DNA of 64,000 bases from Candidatus Galacturonatibacter soehngenii. GTDB taxonomy: Bacteria > Bacillota > Clostridia > Lachnospirales > Lachnospiraceae. Location of the stretch: NCBI RefSeq assembly GCF_008830185.1, contig NZ_WAGX01000005.1, positions 1,054,001 to 1,118,000 of the forward strand, written 5' to 3'. The first letter of the stretch is position 1; the number at the start of each line of letters is the position of its first letter. Positions 44,683 to 53,321 of this stretch are shown piece after piece. Both the position numbers and the translations under genes were made by a program. The notes under the pieces were generated by a model. That model was not told the origin of the DNA. It searched no databases and was given only the letters and a program-made list of their open reading frames with translations.

Positions 44683-45990
44683 TTAATTCTTAATTTTTAA
44701 ATCACTGGTTGCTGGATTATCAATAAGCTGTCCCTCCTTAGTAAAACGTGAACCATGACAAGGGCAATCCCATGTATGTTCAATTGGATTCCACTTTAAT
44801 GCGCAACCCAAATGGGGACAACGTTTAAAAGTTGGTGTTAAAAGATTAACGACTGCTTCAAATCCATTGACCGCAAGCTGAGGACGAAGAATGGTGCGTG
44901 AAGGTGAAAATACTTTTTCATATGGATTTTCTTTTCCTTGAACCAAATCACAAAGAAGCATGGCAGAAACCATAGAGGAGGTCATACCCCATTTGTTGAA
45001 ACCAGTAGCAACATACATATTGGTTGTTCTTGCAGAATACCTTCCAATATAGGCAATACCATCTAGTGTCATACAATCTTGGGTTGCCCAACGATATTTG
45101 ATTTGTGCATTTGGATAATGTTGTTTGGCAAAACTCTCAAGTTCTTCAAAATTACCTCCTTTTTTACCAGTTCTATGGTCTCCGCCGCCAATGAGTAATA
45201 GGTTTTCATAGTTTCGAAAGGACATTCCTTTTTTGGCTTCATCCACATACATGCCGTTTACATCGGTTGCATTTTCTAGTGCAATCACATAGGAACGGTG
45301 TTGATACATTTTCAAAAAATAACTGCCGTGCTTGTTAATAAACGGAAAGTGTGTCGCAACGATTATTTTATCCGCTGTAATTTTTCCATAGTCTGTGACA
45401 GCCGTTGTTCCAATTAGTTCTCGTACAGTTGTACGTTCATATATGTTTAGTTCTTTTACTATACTTGCTATAAATTTCAAAGGATTAAACTGCGCCTGAT
45501 TAGGAAACTTAACAGCCCCTGTAACCGTGAATGGAAGGGATAACATATCCTCTCTCTGTGCTGCATAGCCGGTTTCTTTGAGAGCCGCTATTTCTTTTTC
45601 AATCTTATTATTGTCTTCAAGAGTATAGGTATATGCGTCTTTTATCTCAAAATCACAATCAATATTATGACAAAGCTCCTTGTATTTATTTAGTGCTTCC
45701 TCATTTGCCTGAAGATACAGTCTTGCTGCTTCTGTATCAAATTTTCGTATAAGCTTATCATATATTAAGCCATGCTGCGAAGTGATTTTCGCAGTTGTAT
45801 TTTTGGTAATACCACTACAAATCCTGTCCGCCTCCACAAGTGTATATTCTACTCCTGCTTGCTTAAGCATATATGCGCACAAAATTCCTGCCAACCCGCC
45901 ACCAATTATTAGGACATTAGTTTTGATATCTTGTTGTAAGCTATTAAATTCTGTTACATTCGAATTATTTGTCCAAACCGAAGCATTCAT
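44683..45990 (-). CDS. FAD-dependent oxidoreductase with C-terminal Rieske 2Fe-2S domain
   Basis: 435 residues. Rossmann FAD-binding motif VLIIGGGLAGILCAYMLKQAG, DAO-type middle region, then a C-terminal Rieske domain: CPHLGC and CPCHGS supply Cys2His2. Comparable FAD/Rieske fusions occur in Bacillota; the substrate is unknown. The start is ATG 45990; the frame is open to 46050 but with a weaker site. Stands alone between the two-component system and the heat-shock genes. Confidence 0.9.
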   Translation of the reverse strand: MNASVWTNNSNVTEFNSLQQDIKTNVLIIGGGLAGILCAYMLKQAGVEYTLVEADRICSGITKNTTAKITSQHGLIYDKLIRKFDTEAARLYLQANEEALNKYKELCHNIDCDFEIKDAYTYTLEDNNKIEKEIAALKETGYAAQREDMLSLPFTVTGAVKFPNQAQFNPLKFIASIVKELNIYERTTVRELIGTTAVTDYGKITADKIIVATHFPFINKHGSYFLKMYQHRSYVIALENATDVNGMYVDEAKKGMSFRNYENLLLIGGGDHRTGKKGGNFEELESFAKQHYPNAQIKYRWATQDCMTLDGIAYIGRYSARTTNMYVATGFNKWGMTSSMVSAMLLCDLVQGKENPYEKVFSPSRTILRPQLAVNGFEAVVNLLTPTFKRCPHLGCALKWNPIEHTWDCPCHGSRFTKEGQLIDNPATSDLKIKN

Positions 45991-46073
45991 AATAACCACC
46001 ACCATACCTTTTTTAGTATATTGTTCGTTATAAATGTATTTGCTATACATAATTGGATATATGTAATAAAAAT

Positions 46074-46105
46074 ACTCCCCTCATGGTTTAGACCAAAAGG
46101 GGAGT
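46074..46105 (-). terminator. Terminator of the hsp20 operon
   Basis: ACTCCCCT and AGGGGAGT form an 8-bp stem; the minus strand then has TATTTTTATT. Confidence 0.75.
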
Positions 46106-46119
46106 GTCCACATTATTCC

Positions 46120-46545
46120 TTATTCAATTGCAATATAGCTTTTCTTTTCTTCAATTCCTACATTCTGTTTTGGGATCGATAGATGTAGAATTCCATCCTT
46201 AAAAGCTGCTTTAATGTCTTCTTGCTTCACACCATTTCCAATGTAAAAGCTTCTTTTACAGCTTCCTGTATAACGTTCTCTTCGGATGTAATTTCCTGCT
46301 TCATCTTTTTCATCTTTATTTTCATTGCGTTTTGCAGAAACCGTTAAATAGCCATCCTTTAATTCCGCTACAACCTCTTCTTTTGCATATCCTGGTAACT
46401 CTACATCAATGAGATAACTTCCGTCTTTTTCCAAAACATCGGTTTTCATCAAATTGGAGTGTTCCATCCAAGAAGAAGGTGTTCTAAAAAATGGATCTTT
46501 AAACATTTCATCAAATAAATTATTTACTCTATTTGCTAATAACAT
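46120..46545 (-). CDS. Hsp20/alpha-crystallin small heat-shock protein, copy 2
   Basis: 141 residues: alpha-crystallin domain (DVLEKDGSYLIDVELPGYAKEEVVAELKDGYLTVSAKRNENKDEKDEAGNYIRRERYTGSCKRSFYIGNGV...GILHLSIPK). It binds unfolding proteins without ATP. ATG 46545 has GAGGAGG upstream (frame reaches 46596). A close paralogue of the next gene upstream, probably by tandem duplication. Confidence 0.92.
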   Translation of the reverse strand: MLLANRVNNLFDEMFKDPFFRTPSSWMEHSNLMKTDVLEKDGSYLIDVELPGYAKEEVVAELKDGYLTVSAKRNENKDEKDEAGNYIRRERYTGSCKRSFYIGNGVKQEDIKAAFKDGILHLSIPKQNVGIEEKKSYIAIE

Positions 46546-46605
46546 GGTATATTCCTCCTCACATGAACTAATTTTATTTTCTATTATTTCAATCAATGCT
46601 ATGAA

Positions 46606-47040
46606 TTATTCAATTGCAATATAATTTGATTTTTCTTCGATTGCAACTGTTTTTTTAGGTATTGCCAATCGTAAAATTCCATTTCGAAATGCTGCCCTAA
46701 TATCTTCTTGCTTTACGTCCTTTCCAACAAAAAAACTTCTTTGACAACTACCAACATAACGTTCTCTTCGTATATAATTACCTTCTGTGTCTTTTTCATC
46801 TCTATTTTCATTATGGTTTGCCTTAATAATCAAATATCCCTCCTTTAATTCAGCCTGAATATCCTCTTTTGCATAGCCAGGCAGTTCCATGTCAATCATG
46901 TAACCCCCTTCTGTTTCTTTTACATCTGCTTTCATTCTAAGGCCGTCTTCAAACACTGGTATATCAAAAAACAAATCATCGAAAAACGAATCATCAAAAA
47001 AATTATTAAAGAATTGATTCACTCTGTTTGTCAGTAACAT
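46606..47040 (-). CDS. Hsp20/alpha-crystallin small heat-shock protein, copy 1
   Basis: 144 residues with the same domain order and much identical sequence (ELPGYAKEDIQAELKEGYLIIKA, NYIRRERYVGSCQRSFFVG) as copy 2. Phe/Asp-rich N-terminus. AAGGAGG precedes ATG. No CIRCE or CtsR box visible upstream, so heat control is not explained by the usual elements. Confidence 0.92.
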   Translation of the reverse strand: MLLTNRVNQFFNNFFDDSFFDDLFFDIPVFEDGLRMKADVKETEGGYMIDMELPGYAKEDIQAELKEGYLIIKANHNENRDEKDTEGNYIRRERYVGSCQRSFFVGKDVKQEDIRAAFRNGILRLAIPKKTVAIEEKSNYIAIE

Positions 47041-47098
47041 AGTACCTACCTCCTTAAAATTATTTATTTAAAATGTTTGTTATAGTTGTTATATATAT

Positions 47099-47127
47099 TA
47101 TATAACACCGTTTTAAAAATATGTCAA
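47099..47127 (-). promoter_or_regulatory. Promoter of the hsp20 pair
   Basis: -35 TTGACA (47127-47122) and -10 TATATA (47104-47099) with a 17-bp spacer. Confidence 0.65.
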
Positions 47128-47160
47128 GTGATTCATTCAATTTTTTTCATATTCCATTCG

Positions 47161-47189
47161 TTGACTTTTTCACTTATGCCAATTATACT
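47161..47189 (+). promoter_or_regulatory. Promoter of the nitroreductase gene
   Basis: -35 TTGACT (47161-47166) and -10 TATACT (47184-47189) with a 17-bp spacer, 46 bp before the start codon. Divergent from the hsp20 promoter. Confidence 0.7.
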
Positions 47190-47234
47190 AGTTGCAAACA
47201 GCCACAAAAAAAATTAAAGCGAAAGGAGAGCGCT

Positions 47235-47756
47235 ATGTTATTGGAACAATTAAAGACAAGAAGAAGTATACGAAAATTTCAAGAAAAACAAGTAGAAAAG
47301 GACAAAATTGATCTTTTACTAAAAAGTGCATTATTAGCCCCCTCTTCCCGTTCCATTCGACCATGGCAATTTATTGTAGTCGATGATTGTCATCTACTTG
47401 CTAAGCTATCTCTTTGTAAAAAGCATGGAGCTACTTTTCTAGCAAATGCACCATTAGCTTTTGTTGTCCTTGCAGATCCTAGCTTAAGCGATGTTTGGAT
47501 TGAAGATAGCTCCATCGCCTCTACTTTGATTCAATTAAGTGCGCATGATTTGGGTCTTGGGTCTTGTTGGATACAAGTAAGAGAAAGAGATTACTGCGAA
47601 ACTGAAAAATCCGAAGAATATATAAAAAAATTACTAGCCATACCTGATTCATTTCGTGTAGAATGCATAATAGCAGTTGGCTATCCAGCCGAAGAGAAAA
47701 AACCTTATCAGGAAGAAACTCTACTTTACGAGAAAATACATTACAATCAATTCTAA
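47235..47756 (+). CDS. Nitroreductase-family FMN oxidoreductase
   Basis: 173 residues: TRRSIRKFQEKQVEKDKIDLLLKSALLAPSSRSIRPWQFIVVDD and GLGSCWIQVR are family landmarks. The start is ATG 47235 (AAGGAG upstream); the frame is open to 47121, but that region is the promoter. FMN- and NAD(P)H-dependent reductase; substrate unknown. Confidence 0.92.
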   Translation: MLLEQLKTRRSIRKFQEKQVEKDKIDLLLKSALLAPSSRSIRPWQFIVVDDCHLLAKLSLCKKHGATFLANAPLAFVVLADPSLSDVWIEDSSIASTLIQLSAHDLGLGSCWIQVRERDYCETEKSEEYIKKLLAIPDSFRVECIIAVGYPAEEKKPYQEETLLYEKIHYNQF

Positions 47757-47765
47757 ACGTATCAT

Positions 47766-47798
47766 AAACGGAGGGCTTTGTTAAGCACCTCCGTTTTT
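47766..47798. terminator. Bidirectional terminator
   Basis: AAACGGAGG and CCTCCGTTT stem followed by TTTTT on the plus strand; lies between convergent nitroreductase and rubredoxin-like genes. Confidence 0.8.
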
Positions 47799-47809
47799 AA
47801 TATCTCTTA

Positions 47810-48145
47810 TTAATATTTACCTAATTTCATATGTCCTGCAAGCTCTGTCTTACATCTTTGTTTCATCACCCATGCTTCATCTTTTGCCTGTGTAAAAGCT
47901 GCAACACACTTTGGATCTAGATTATCTTCAATTCCTTCTTTACTTAAAGCAATAATCTTTTCTGTCAAAGTAATGATTTCCATATGAATGGCATTGGTTC
48001 TATCCGAACGATAAATCTTGTCTGCTTCTTCCTTGCTTAATTTCTCAAACTTATCTGCTCCCACAGCACATTTTGGACAGGCATTTGGCGCTTCTTCCCC
48101 TTCGTGAACATAGCCACATACACTACATTTGAACAATTCTTTCAT
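47810..48145 (-). CDS. Rubredoxin-like/rubrerythrin-tail protein
   Basis: 111 residues: a rubredoxin-type Cys4 site (CSVCGYVHEG, CPKC) at the N-terminus and a helical C-terminal part (KEEADKIYRSDRTNAIHMEIITLTEKIIALSKEG). Compact, without the usual di-iron ferritin core. Probably an electron carrier or oxidative-stress protein. AGGAGG precedes ATG. Confidence 0.85.
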   Translation of the reverse strand: MKELFKCSVCGYVHEGEEAPNACPKCAVGADKFEKLSKEEADKIYRSDRTNAIHMEIITLTEKIIALSKEGIEDNLDPKCVAAFTQAKDEAWVMKQRCKTELAGHMKLGKY

Positions 48146-48244
48146 TTGAATACCTCCTATTAATTATATGTTATTCGATTTGATATAATTTAATTATCTC
48201 ACAAAATAAAAGATTGTCAATGCAACTTTACAATAAATCCTATT

Positions 48245-49534
48245 TTAAATCTCTATTCTATAAAGTTTGGCTCCATGTCCATAGACATGTGCTTCAAATG
48301 ATAGACCTGTGCCAATCGAAGTTTCTTCACTCCATAGTTCTTCAAACGGTAAGTCTTGAAAAGACTTAAGCCCTAAATCATTGGCTTCTATCATTATGTT
48401 CTGCTTAGATTCCTTTAAATTAAATACTGCAAGGTACCCAATCGATTCTTTCGTATCGCTTGAAAACCACACCGCCTGCGTATCCGTCCTTCTAATTTGT
48501 CTGGCCTTATGTGAATCGGAGAGTAGTTTTAAGACCTTCTTATTGGTAATTAATTTCTTTGTCCAATCATCTAATTTCGTTAGATTTGCGCCAAGCATAA
48601 GCGGAGAGCGAAAGATGCACCACAATGTCATCATTGTAATTTGCTCCTCTTTTGTAAAGGAAGTATAGCGCTCTTTTCCAAATCCTTTTCCAATATAGCC
48701 AAGAGGTAGCATATCACAGTCTGGATAACAACCTTTTGCTACATGCGACTGCCACGTTTCACAGCGTTCAAACATCTGGTATAAATACTTCCAGTCATCC
48801 CAAAAATCATCCGTAATTCTCCACATATTTGCATAGCCTTCATAGTAACTTGCTTCTTCAATCAAAGCTGGACCTGGTGAAAGGCTAAGAACGATAGGTC
48901 TTTTGCAATTTTGTATTGCTTGATGGAGCATCTTAATTTCTTTTTTAGCGGAAGGCATATCCATTCTACAGATATCATCGCATTTAATAAAGTCAACACC
49001 CCACTCAGAATATAATGCAAAGAGTGAATTGTAATATTCCTGCGCACCCCTTTTCTCTGTTTCTAGTCCATACATATCTGGATTCCAAAAACAGATGTTA
49101 TACGGGTTGGCAATTTCGTTGGCTGTTACATCACAGCCTAATATCTTACTATGCTTATGCGCGGCTTCTCTTGGAATCCCCCTCATAATATGAATCCCAA
49201 ACTTAAGTCCTAGACTATGGATATAATCTGCCAATGGGCGAAACCCTTTTCCATTTACAGAAGAGGGAAAACGCTCTGGACAAGGAAGTAGCCTGGAATA
49301 TTCATCCATCTCCACTTTTCCAAACGGGATGTATTGATACTGTTCTCGTTTTGAGCCTGCATCATAGGCATACCATTCAATGTCTACCACAATATATTCC
49401 CAGCCAAATTCTTTTAAATTTGCTGCCATATATTTTGCATTTTGCTTAATCTGCTCTTCATTAACAGCGGTATCGTAATAATCATAACTGTTCCACCCCA
49501 TAGGTGGGGTAGGTGCAAATTCATTCTTATTCAT
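48245..49534 (-). CDS. GH27 alpha-galactosidase
   Basis: 429 residues: PTPPMGWNSYDYYD, YIVVDIEWY, nucleophile in DFIKCDDIC and acid/base in WRITDDFWDDW are family 27 features. No signal peptide, so it is intracellular and releases galactose from imported raffinose-type sugars or galactomannan fragments. Divergently transcribed from an AraC-type regulator that probably controls it. Confidence 0.92.
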   Translation of the reverse strand: MNKNEFAPTPPMGWNSYDYYDTAVNEEQIKQNAKYMAANLKEFGWEYIVVDIEWYAYDAGSKREQYQYIPFGKVEMDEYSRLLPCPERFPSSVNGKGFRPLADYIHSLGLKFGIHIMRGIPREAAHKHSKILGCDVTANEIANPYNICFWNPDMYGLETEKRGAQEYYNSLFALYSEWGVDFIKCDDICRMDMPSAKKEIKMLHQAIQNCKRPIVLSLSPGPALIEEASYYEGYANMWRITDDFWDDWKYLYQMFERCETWQSHVAKGCYPDCDMLPLGYIGKGFGKERYTSFTKEEQITMMTLWCIFRSPLMLGANLTKLDDWTKKLITNKKVLKLLSDSHKARQIRRTDTQAVWFSSDTKESIGYLAVFNLKESKQNIMIEANDLGLKSFQDLPFEELWSEETSIGTGLSFEAHVYGHGAKLYRIEI

Positions 49535-49651
49535 ACTCCCTACTCCTATCTTGTTTTTACAAAAGAAAACATTTTTGCAATAAAATTTTTACTTCATAGA
49601 TGATAGCAATCTCCCTTATGCTATTTAACACGTTGCTCTTTTCTAGAAAAC

Positions 49652-49680
49652 ATTATATAATTACTGGTAAATACAGTCTA
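49652..49680 (-). promoter_or_regulatory. Probable promoter of the GH27 gene
   Basis: -10 TATAAT (49657-49652) and -35 TAGACT (49680-49675) with 17 bp between. The -35 match is only partial (4 of 6), consistent with an activator-dependent promoter. Confidence 0.5.
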
Positions 49681-49716
49681 TGTTAAATGTGTCTTAGACT
49701 TGTAATTATGTTGACA

Positions 49717-49752
49717 AATCACTTATTGTATCTTTCCATTTTATAAGTGATT
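49717..49752. repeat. Inverted repeat in the araC-type gene leader
   Basis: AATCACTTAT and ATAAGTGATT are perfect complements 16 nt apart; they end just before the ribosome binding site of the regulator. Possible operator or RNA stem. Confidence 0.5.
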
Positions 49753-49765
49753 CCAAGGAGCCTCT

Positions 49766-50581
49766 ATGAAAATAGAAAAAAATGATTTAATAGTTGTACC
49801 CGAGCGACCACTTTTTTTACACCAATGCGGATATGAAAAATGTAAACCTTCGCACTTTTTTGGTCCTGCGATTCGACCACATTATCTGATTCATTTTATT
49901 AAGAGCGGAAAAGGAACGTATCAAGTGGAGGGGGAAACGTATCATTTAAAAAAAGGAGAAGGATTTCTCATTCATCCTGGAATTCGTACCCTATACTTTG
50001 CAGATGAGACTGAGCCATGGGAATATTATTGGATTGGATTTGATGGTTATGATGCTATGAATGTTTTGTATGGCTGTGGTCTTTCAAAGAATCAGCTTAT
50101 TATAAGAAATTGTGATAAATCAAAACTGTGGGAAGACTTAGCTTCCTTGGTTGATGTTTTTTTTGCTAAAAGAGGCAATGAGTTTGCTTACCTTGGCATG
50201 CTTTATCAGTGCTTTTCTTATATCTATCACCCAATTGATTCTCCTGATAAGCTTTCCTTTGAAAGCTATCTTAAGAAGGCACTTGATTATATCCATAATA
50301 ATTACACTTACGATATTCAGATTACTGATATTGCGAAATATCTATCCATTGACCGAACTTATCTTTATAAGTTATTTATGGCTAACAAAAATATATCTCC
50401 TCAACAATATTTGATTACCTATCGATTAAAAGTTGCGAAAAAGCTTTTAAGCGATTCTGATTTGCCAATATCAGAAATCGCTTATTCTTGTGGCTTTAAA
50501 GATGCCTCTTCCTTTAATAAACATTTCAAAAAGCACGTTCACACTACGCCTTTTTTGTACCGAAAGAAACAAAGTGAATGA
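49766..50581 (+). CDS. AraC-family transcriptional regulator
   Basis: 271 residues: N-terminal cupin-type sugar sensor (GKGTYQVEGETYHLKKGEGFLIHPG) and C-terminal double helix-turn-helix (ITDIAKYLSIDRTYLYKLFMANKNISPQQYLITYRL and ISEIAYSCGFKDASSFNKHFKKH). Divergent to the GH27 gene with 231 bp between. Likely activates it in the presence of an alpha-galactoside (inference). Confidence 0.93.
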   Translation: MKIEKNDLIVVPERPLFLHQCGYEKCKPSHFFGPAIRPHYLIHFIKSGKGTYQVEGETYHLKKGEGFLIHPGIRTLYFADETEPWEYYWIGFDGYDAMNVLYGCGLSKNQLIIRNCDKSKLWEDLASLVDVFFAKRGNEFAYLGMLYQCFSYIYHPIDSPDKLSFESYLKKALDYIHNNYTYDIQITDIAKYLSIDRTYLYKLFMANKNISPQQYLITYRLKVAKKLLSDSDLPISEIAYSCGFKDASSFNKHFKKHVHTTPFLYRKKQSE

Positions 50582-50590
50582 CGGCATACT

Positions 50591-51319
50591 TTATTTCCTT
50601 TTTATTTGATGCTTTTGTGGCTTTATAGTAAGTTCTGTAATTACAAGTCCTTCCCTTTGATCGAGTAAAAAGGACATCGCATCTGCGATTTCATGAGATT
50701 CTACATAGGTATCCTTTTGCTCTCCCTCCTTGAAATCTGCATTTCGATAAAAATTACTTTTTGTCATATCAGGATGTATGACGGTTACTTTCACCTCGTA
50801 CTTTCTTACTTCATCAAATAGACTTTTTGCAAAGCTTGTTAGCCCTGCTTTGGTTGCTCCATAAGCACAGCCATGTGTGTTGGATTTTTGAGCGGTAACA
50901 GAGGATATGAAAAATACATATCCTTTGCTTTTTTTAATATCACGAAGCAGGACTTGTGTAAGAAGCATTGGTACAGTAAGATTAATATTCGTCATTTCTT
51001 TTATTTTCTTAGCATTTAGTTCTTCGTGTGGACCAAAGTAACCAACACCTGCATTGTTGACTAATACATGAATATCCACACTTTTCTTTAAATCATTGAT
51101 TGTTTTCAACAATAAGGGAGTATTCTCAACATCTATCTTAAGGGGATGAAAGTTTTCTTTTGTTAGAATTTTATTCACTAAATCCACCGATTGGTCAAAA
51201 TTTCTTCCTATCCCATAGACAATGTAACCCTTTTCTAAAAGCATATCCACAATGGATAGTCCAATGCCAGAAGACGCTCCCGTTACAAGTGCTACTTGGT
51301 TATTTACGCTTTTTTCCAT
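50591..51319 (-). CDS. Short-chain dehydrogenase/reductase
   Basis: 242 residues: NAD(P)-binding VALVTGASSGIGLSIV, NNAGVGY, catalytic Ser in FFISSVTAQ and YGATK. Cytoplasmic oxidoreductase with unknown substrate. Overlaps the spore photoproduct lyase gene by 20 bp, so it is the last gene of that operon. Confidence 0.92.
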   Translation of the reverse strand: MEKSVNNQVALVTGASSGIGLSIVDMLLEKGYIVYGIGRNFDQSVDLVNKILTKENFHPLKIDVENTPLLLKTINDLKKSVDIHVLVNNAGVGYFGPHEELNAKKIKEMTNINLTVPMLLTQVLLRDIKKSKGYVFFISSVTAQKSNTHGCAYGATKAGLTSFAKSLFDEVRKYEVKVTVIHPDMTKSNFYRNADFKEGEQKDTYVESHEIADAMSFLLDQREGLVITELTIKPQKHQIKRK

Positions 51320-52355
51320 TGCTTTCTTTTCCTTTCTCCTCTTCCCAAGAAAATATTTTCTCCTCTGGAATGGATTCTTTTAATGCATCCATTGCAAAGT
51401 TAAGCATCTCGTTGGTGAGCTCTCTTTGATATTGGTACACTCCATTTTCGTTTTCATATGGAAATTGAAGTACCGCGGACTTTGGATTTTGCTTTCGCAT
51501 CTTTTTTAGATAATCCTCTGAAACACGAAAGACACCAATACTTACGTCATATACTTGATTCAAAGCTATCTCTTTCTTAACCTCATCAAAAAAGGCTCCA
51601 TATATCTTTTTATAATCTGAAATATAAAGCATTGGATCAAAGCACAAACGTACTTGATAGTCTCGTTCCATAAGTGTTTTAATGCAAGTTAGTCTTTGTT
51701 TCAGCGAGGGTGTTCTTTTTTCATATGCTTTTGACACCTCTTCTGGGGATAACGTAAATGCATAAATGACTTGTTTTGAGGGCATTATGTCCTCCCAGGC
51801 TTTTAAGGAAGCACACTTGGTTCGAATCTCAATGGTTAATTTCTCGTTTTCTTTCGCAAATTCTGCCCACCGCTTTCCATAGGAAAGAATGGATTCTAAT
51901 GCCATCAAGTCTGTATCATAGGATACGCAAAGATAAACTGGATGTTGTTTGAGCAATTCTCTCACCTCATCAAACATATCCTCCAGATTCAAAAATACGA
52001 CCAAATTAGCACTAGGGTACATTCCTTGCAAATAACAGTATTCACAGTCATAGATACAATTCATGACACTTGAGGTATAATAAAAATGTTGATTTCCAAA
52101 GCTTTGGCACACTTGTGCACCAGGATAGACTAACTTCCCTTTCTTATTCGCAAGAATTAGGTTTCGCACTTTTTTTTGCTCATGAAAATTTTGCCCACTT
52201 CGGTTAAATACATCTTTATAATGGTCAATCAAAATGATTTTAGCATTGGGAAAATGCTTCATTATGTCCTTTGCCTGCGTGCCACTTGCCAATTCTTTTT
52301 CTACATAGATATGTGTAAAGGCTCTATCATAATAATTGTCGTTTGAGTTCTTCAA
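51300..52355 (-). CDS. splB: Spore photoproduct lyase
   Basis: 351 residues. Cys100, Cys104 and Cys107 in MNCIYDCEYCYLQGMYPSA bind the 4Fe-4S cluster, followed by LCVSYDTDLMALE. It repairs the UV-made thymine dimer 5-thyminyl-5,6-dihydrothymine in germinating spores. The start is TTG 52355 with AAGGAA upstream and lies inside the preceding gene; the family N-terminus YDRAFTHIYVE follows at once. Indicates a spore former. Confidence 0.92.
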   Translation of the reverse strand: MKNSNDNYYDRAFTHIYVEKELASGTQAKDIMKHFPNAKIILIDHYKDVFNRSGQNFHEQKKVRNLILANKKGKLVYPGAQVCQSFGNQHFYYTSSVMNCIYDCEYCYLQGMYPSANLVVFLNLEDMFDEVRELLKQHPVYLCVSYDTDLMALESILSYGKRWAEFAKENEKLTIEIRTKCASLKAWEDIMPSKQVIYAFTLSPEEVSKAYEKRTPSLKQRLTCIKTLMERDYQVRLCFDPMLYISDYKKIYGAFFDEVKKEIALNQVYDVSIGVFRVSEDYLKKMRKQNPKSAVLQFPYENENGVYQYQRELTNEMLNFAMDALKESIPEEKIFSWEEEKGKESNGKKRK

Positions 52356-53190
52356 AATAAATCTTTCCTTCTCTTTTACTTTTACAACTGTTTGGTATAT
52401 GTGTGTCGCACCATTTTATAATGTCCAAAAGATCATCATGCAAGAGCAGATAATAACTAAGATGCTGTTGCAATATATATTTCATGGAGGTACTTAAGCA
52501 AAGCAATTGTTCCATTTGCTCTAGAAATTCACTCGTCTGTGTGTGAAGCAATTGCTCTTTTTGCCTGGCTTGCTCTTTCATCTGCTCGATAAAAGGAAAT
52601 AGTGCATGTGCTTTCTCTTCAATCATCAAGGTAAGTTGATTGGGGGTAAGCCATTCTCTTTGATCTTTTTTTTCACCATAATCAGATAGGATTCGCAAAA
52701 AAGCCATTTGATGTGTTCCAAAAAAATAGGAAGCACTGATGTAAGACGCTGCTCCTTCCATATCATAAAGAAAAAGACTTTCCTCTTGTGTTTGATTCAA
52801 TGCTTGTATCTCTTCCTTTAATACCCTACTTCCCGTTACACCTTGTATCTCCCTAAAAGGATGGCGAAATAATACGTCTGGATAAAAGGTCTGGTTCGTA
52901 GATAATTGTGTTATCTTATTGAGCAAATAGATTTCCTTTAAAGTCAAAGACTTTGAGACTGTACCAGCACTTCCAAAGGAGAGAAAGAAATCTCCTTTTT
53001 CTGGTGGAATAACACTGCATATACTAGAAATTGCAACGGACGCCGCTATCTCTCCCACACCTGTTATCACAACTAATATGTCATCTCCTAAGAATACTTG
53101 AAATTTATGAAATTGGTCTGTCTTTTTTAAACCAAAATACAAAATTATGGGCTTTGCCTCACAATAAAGTGCTGTTGAAATATAAAGCAT
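52327..53190 (-). CDS. Nucleoside phosphorylase/MTA-SAH nucleosidase-like protein
   Basis: 287 residues. VVITGVGEIAASVAISSI and LYDMEGAASYISA (the ribose-binding Glu motif) match the PNP/MTAN fold; the last 90 residues are a helical extension rich in Gln and Glu. The start is ATG 53190 with GAGGAG upstream (frame reaches 53250). Overlaps splB by 29 bp. It could clear 5'-deoxyadenosine or similar nucleosides produced by radical SAM chemistry (inference). Confidence 0.8.
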   Translation of the reverse strand: MLYISTALYCEAKPIILYFGLKKTDQFHKFQVFLGDDILVVITGVGEIAASVAISSICSVIPPEKGDFFLSFGSAGTVSKSLTLKEIYLLNKITQLSTNQTFYPDVLFRHPFREIQGVTGSRVLKEEIQALNQTQEESLFLYDMEGAASYISASYFFGTHQMAFLRILSDYGEKKDQREWLTPNQLTLMIEEKAHALFPFIEQMKEQARQKEQLLHTQTSEFLEQMEQLLCLSTSMKYILQQHLSYYLLLHDDLLDIIKWCDTHIPNSCKSKREGKIYFEELKRQLL

Positions 53191-53276
53191 GGCTTCACTC
53201 CTCTTGTCTTTGTTTGTTTTTAGTATAGCCGATGGAGTGGATTTGTTCAACTATCTTAAACTGTAATCTCCTTACA

Positions 53277-53311
53277 AAAAAGGACTTTTGCAATCATACA
53301 AAAGTCCTTTT
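53277..53311 (-). terminator. Terminator of the zinc-ribbon gene pair
   Basis: AAAAGGACTTTTG and CAAAAGTCCTTTT stem, followed on the minus strand by a T-run. Confidence 0.8.
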
Positions 53312-53321
53312 GTCTTAACCA

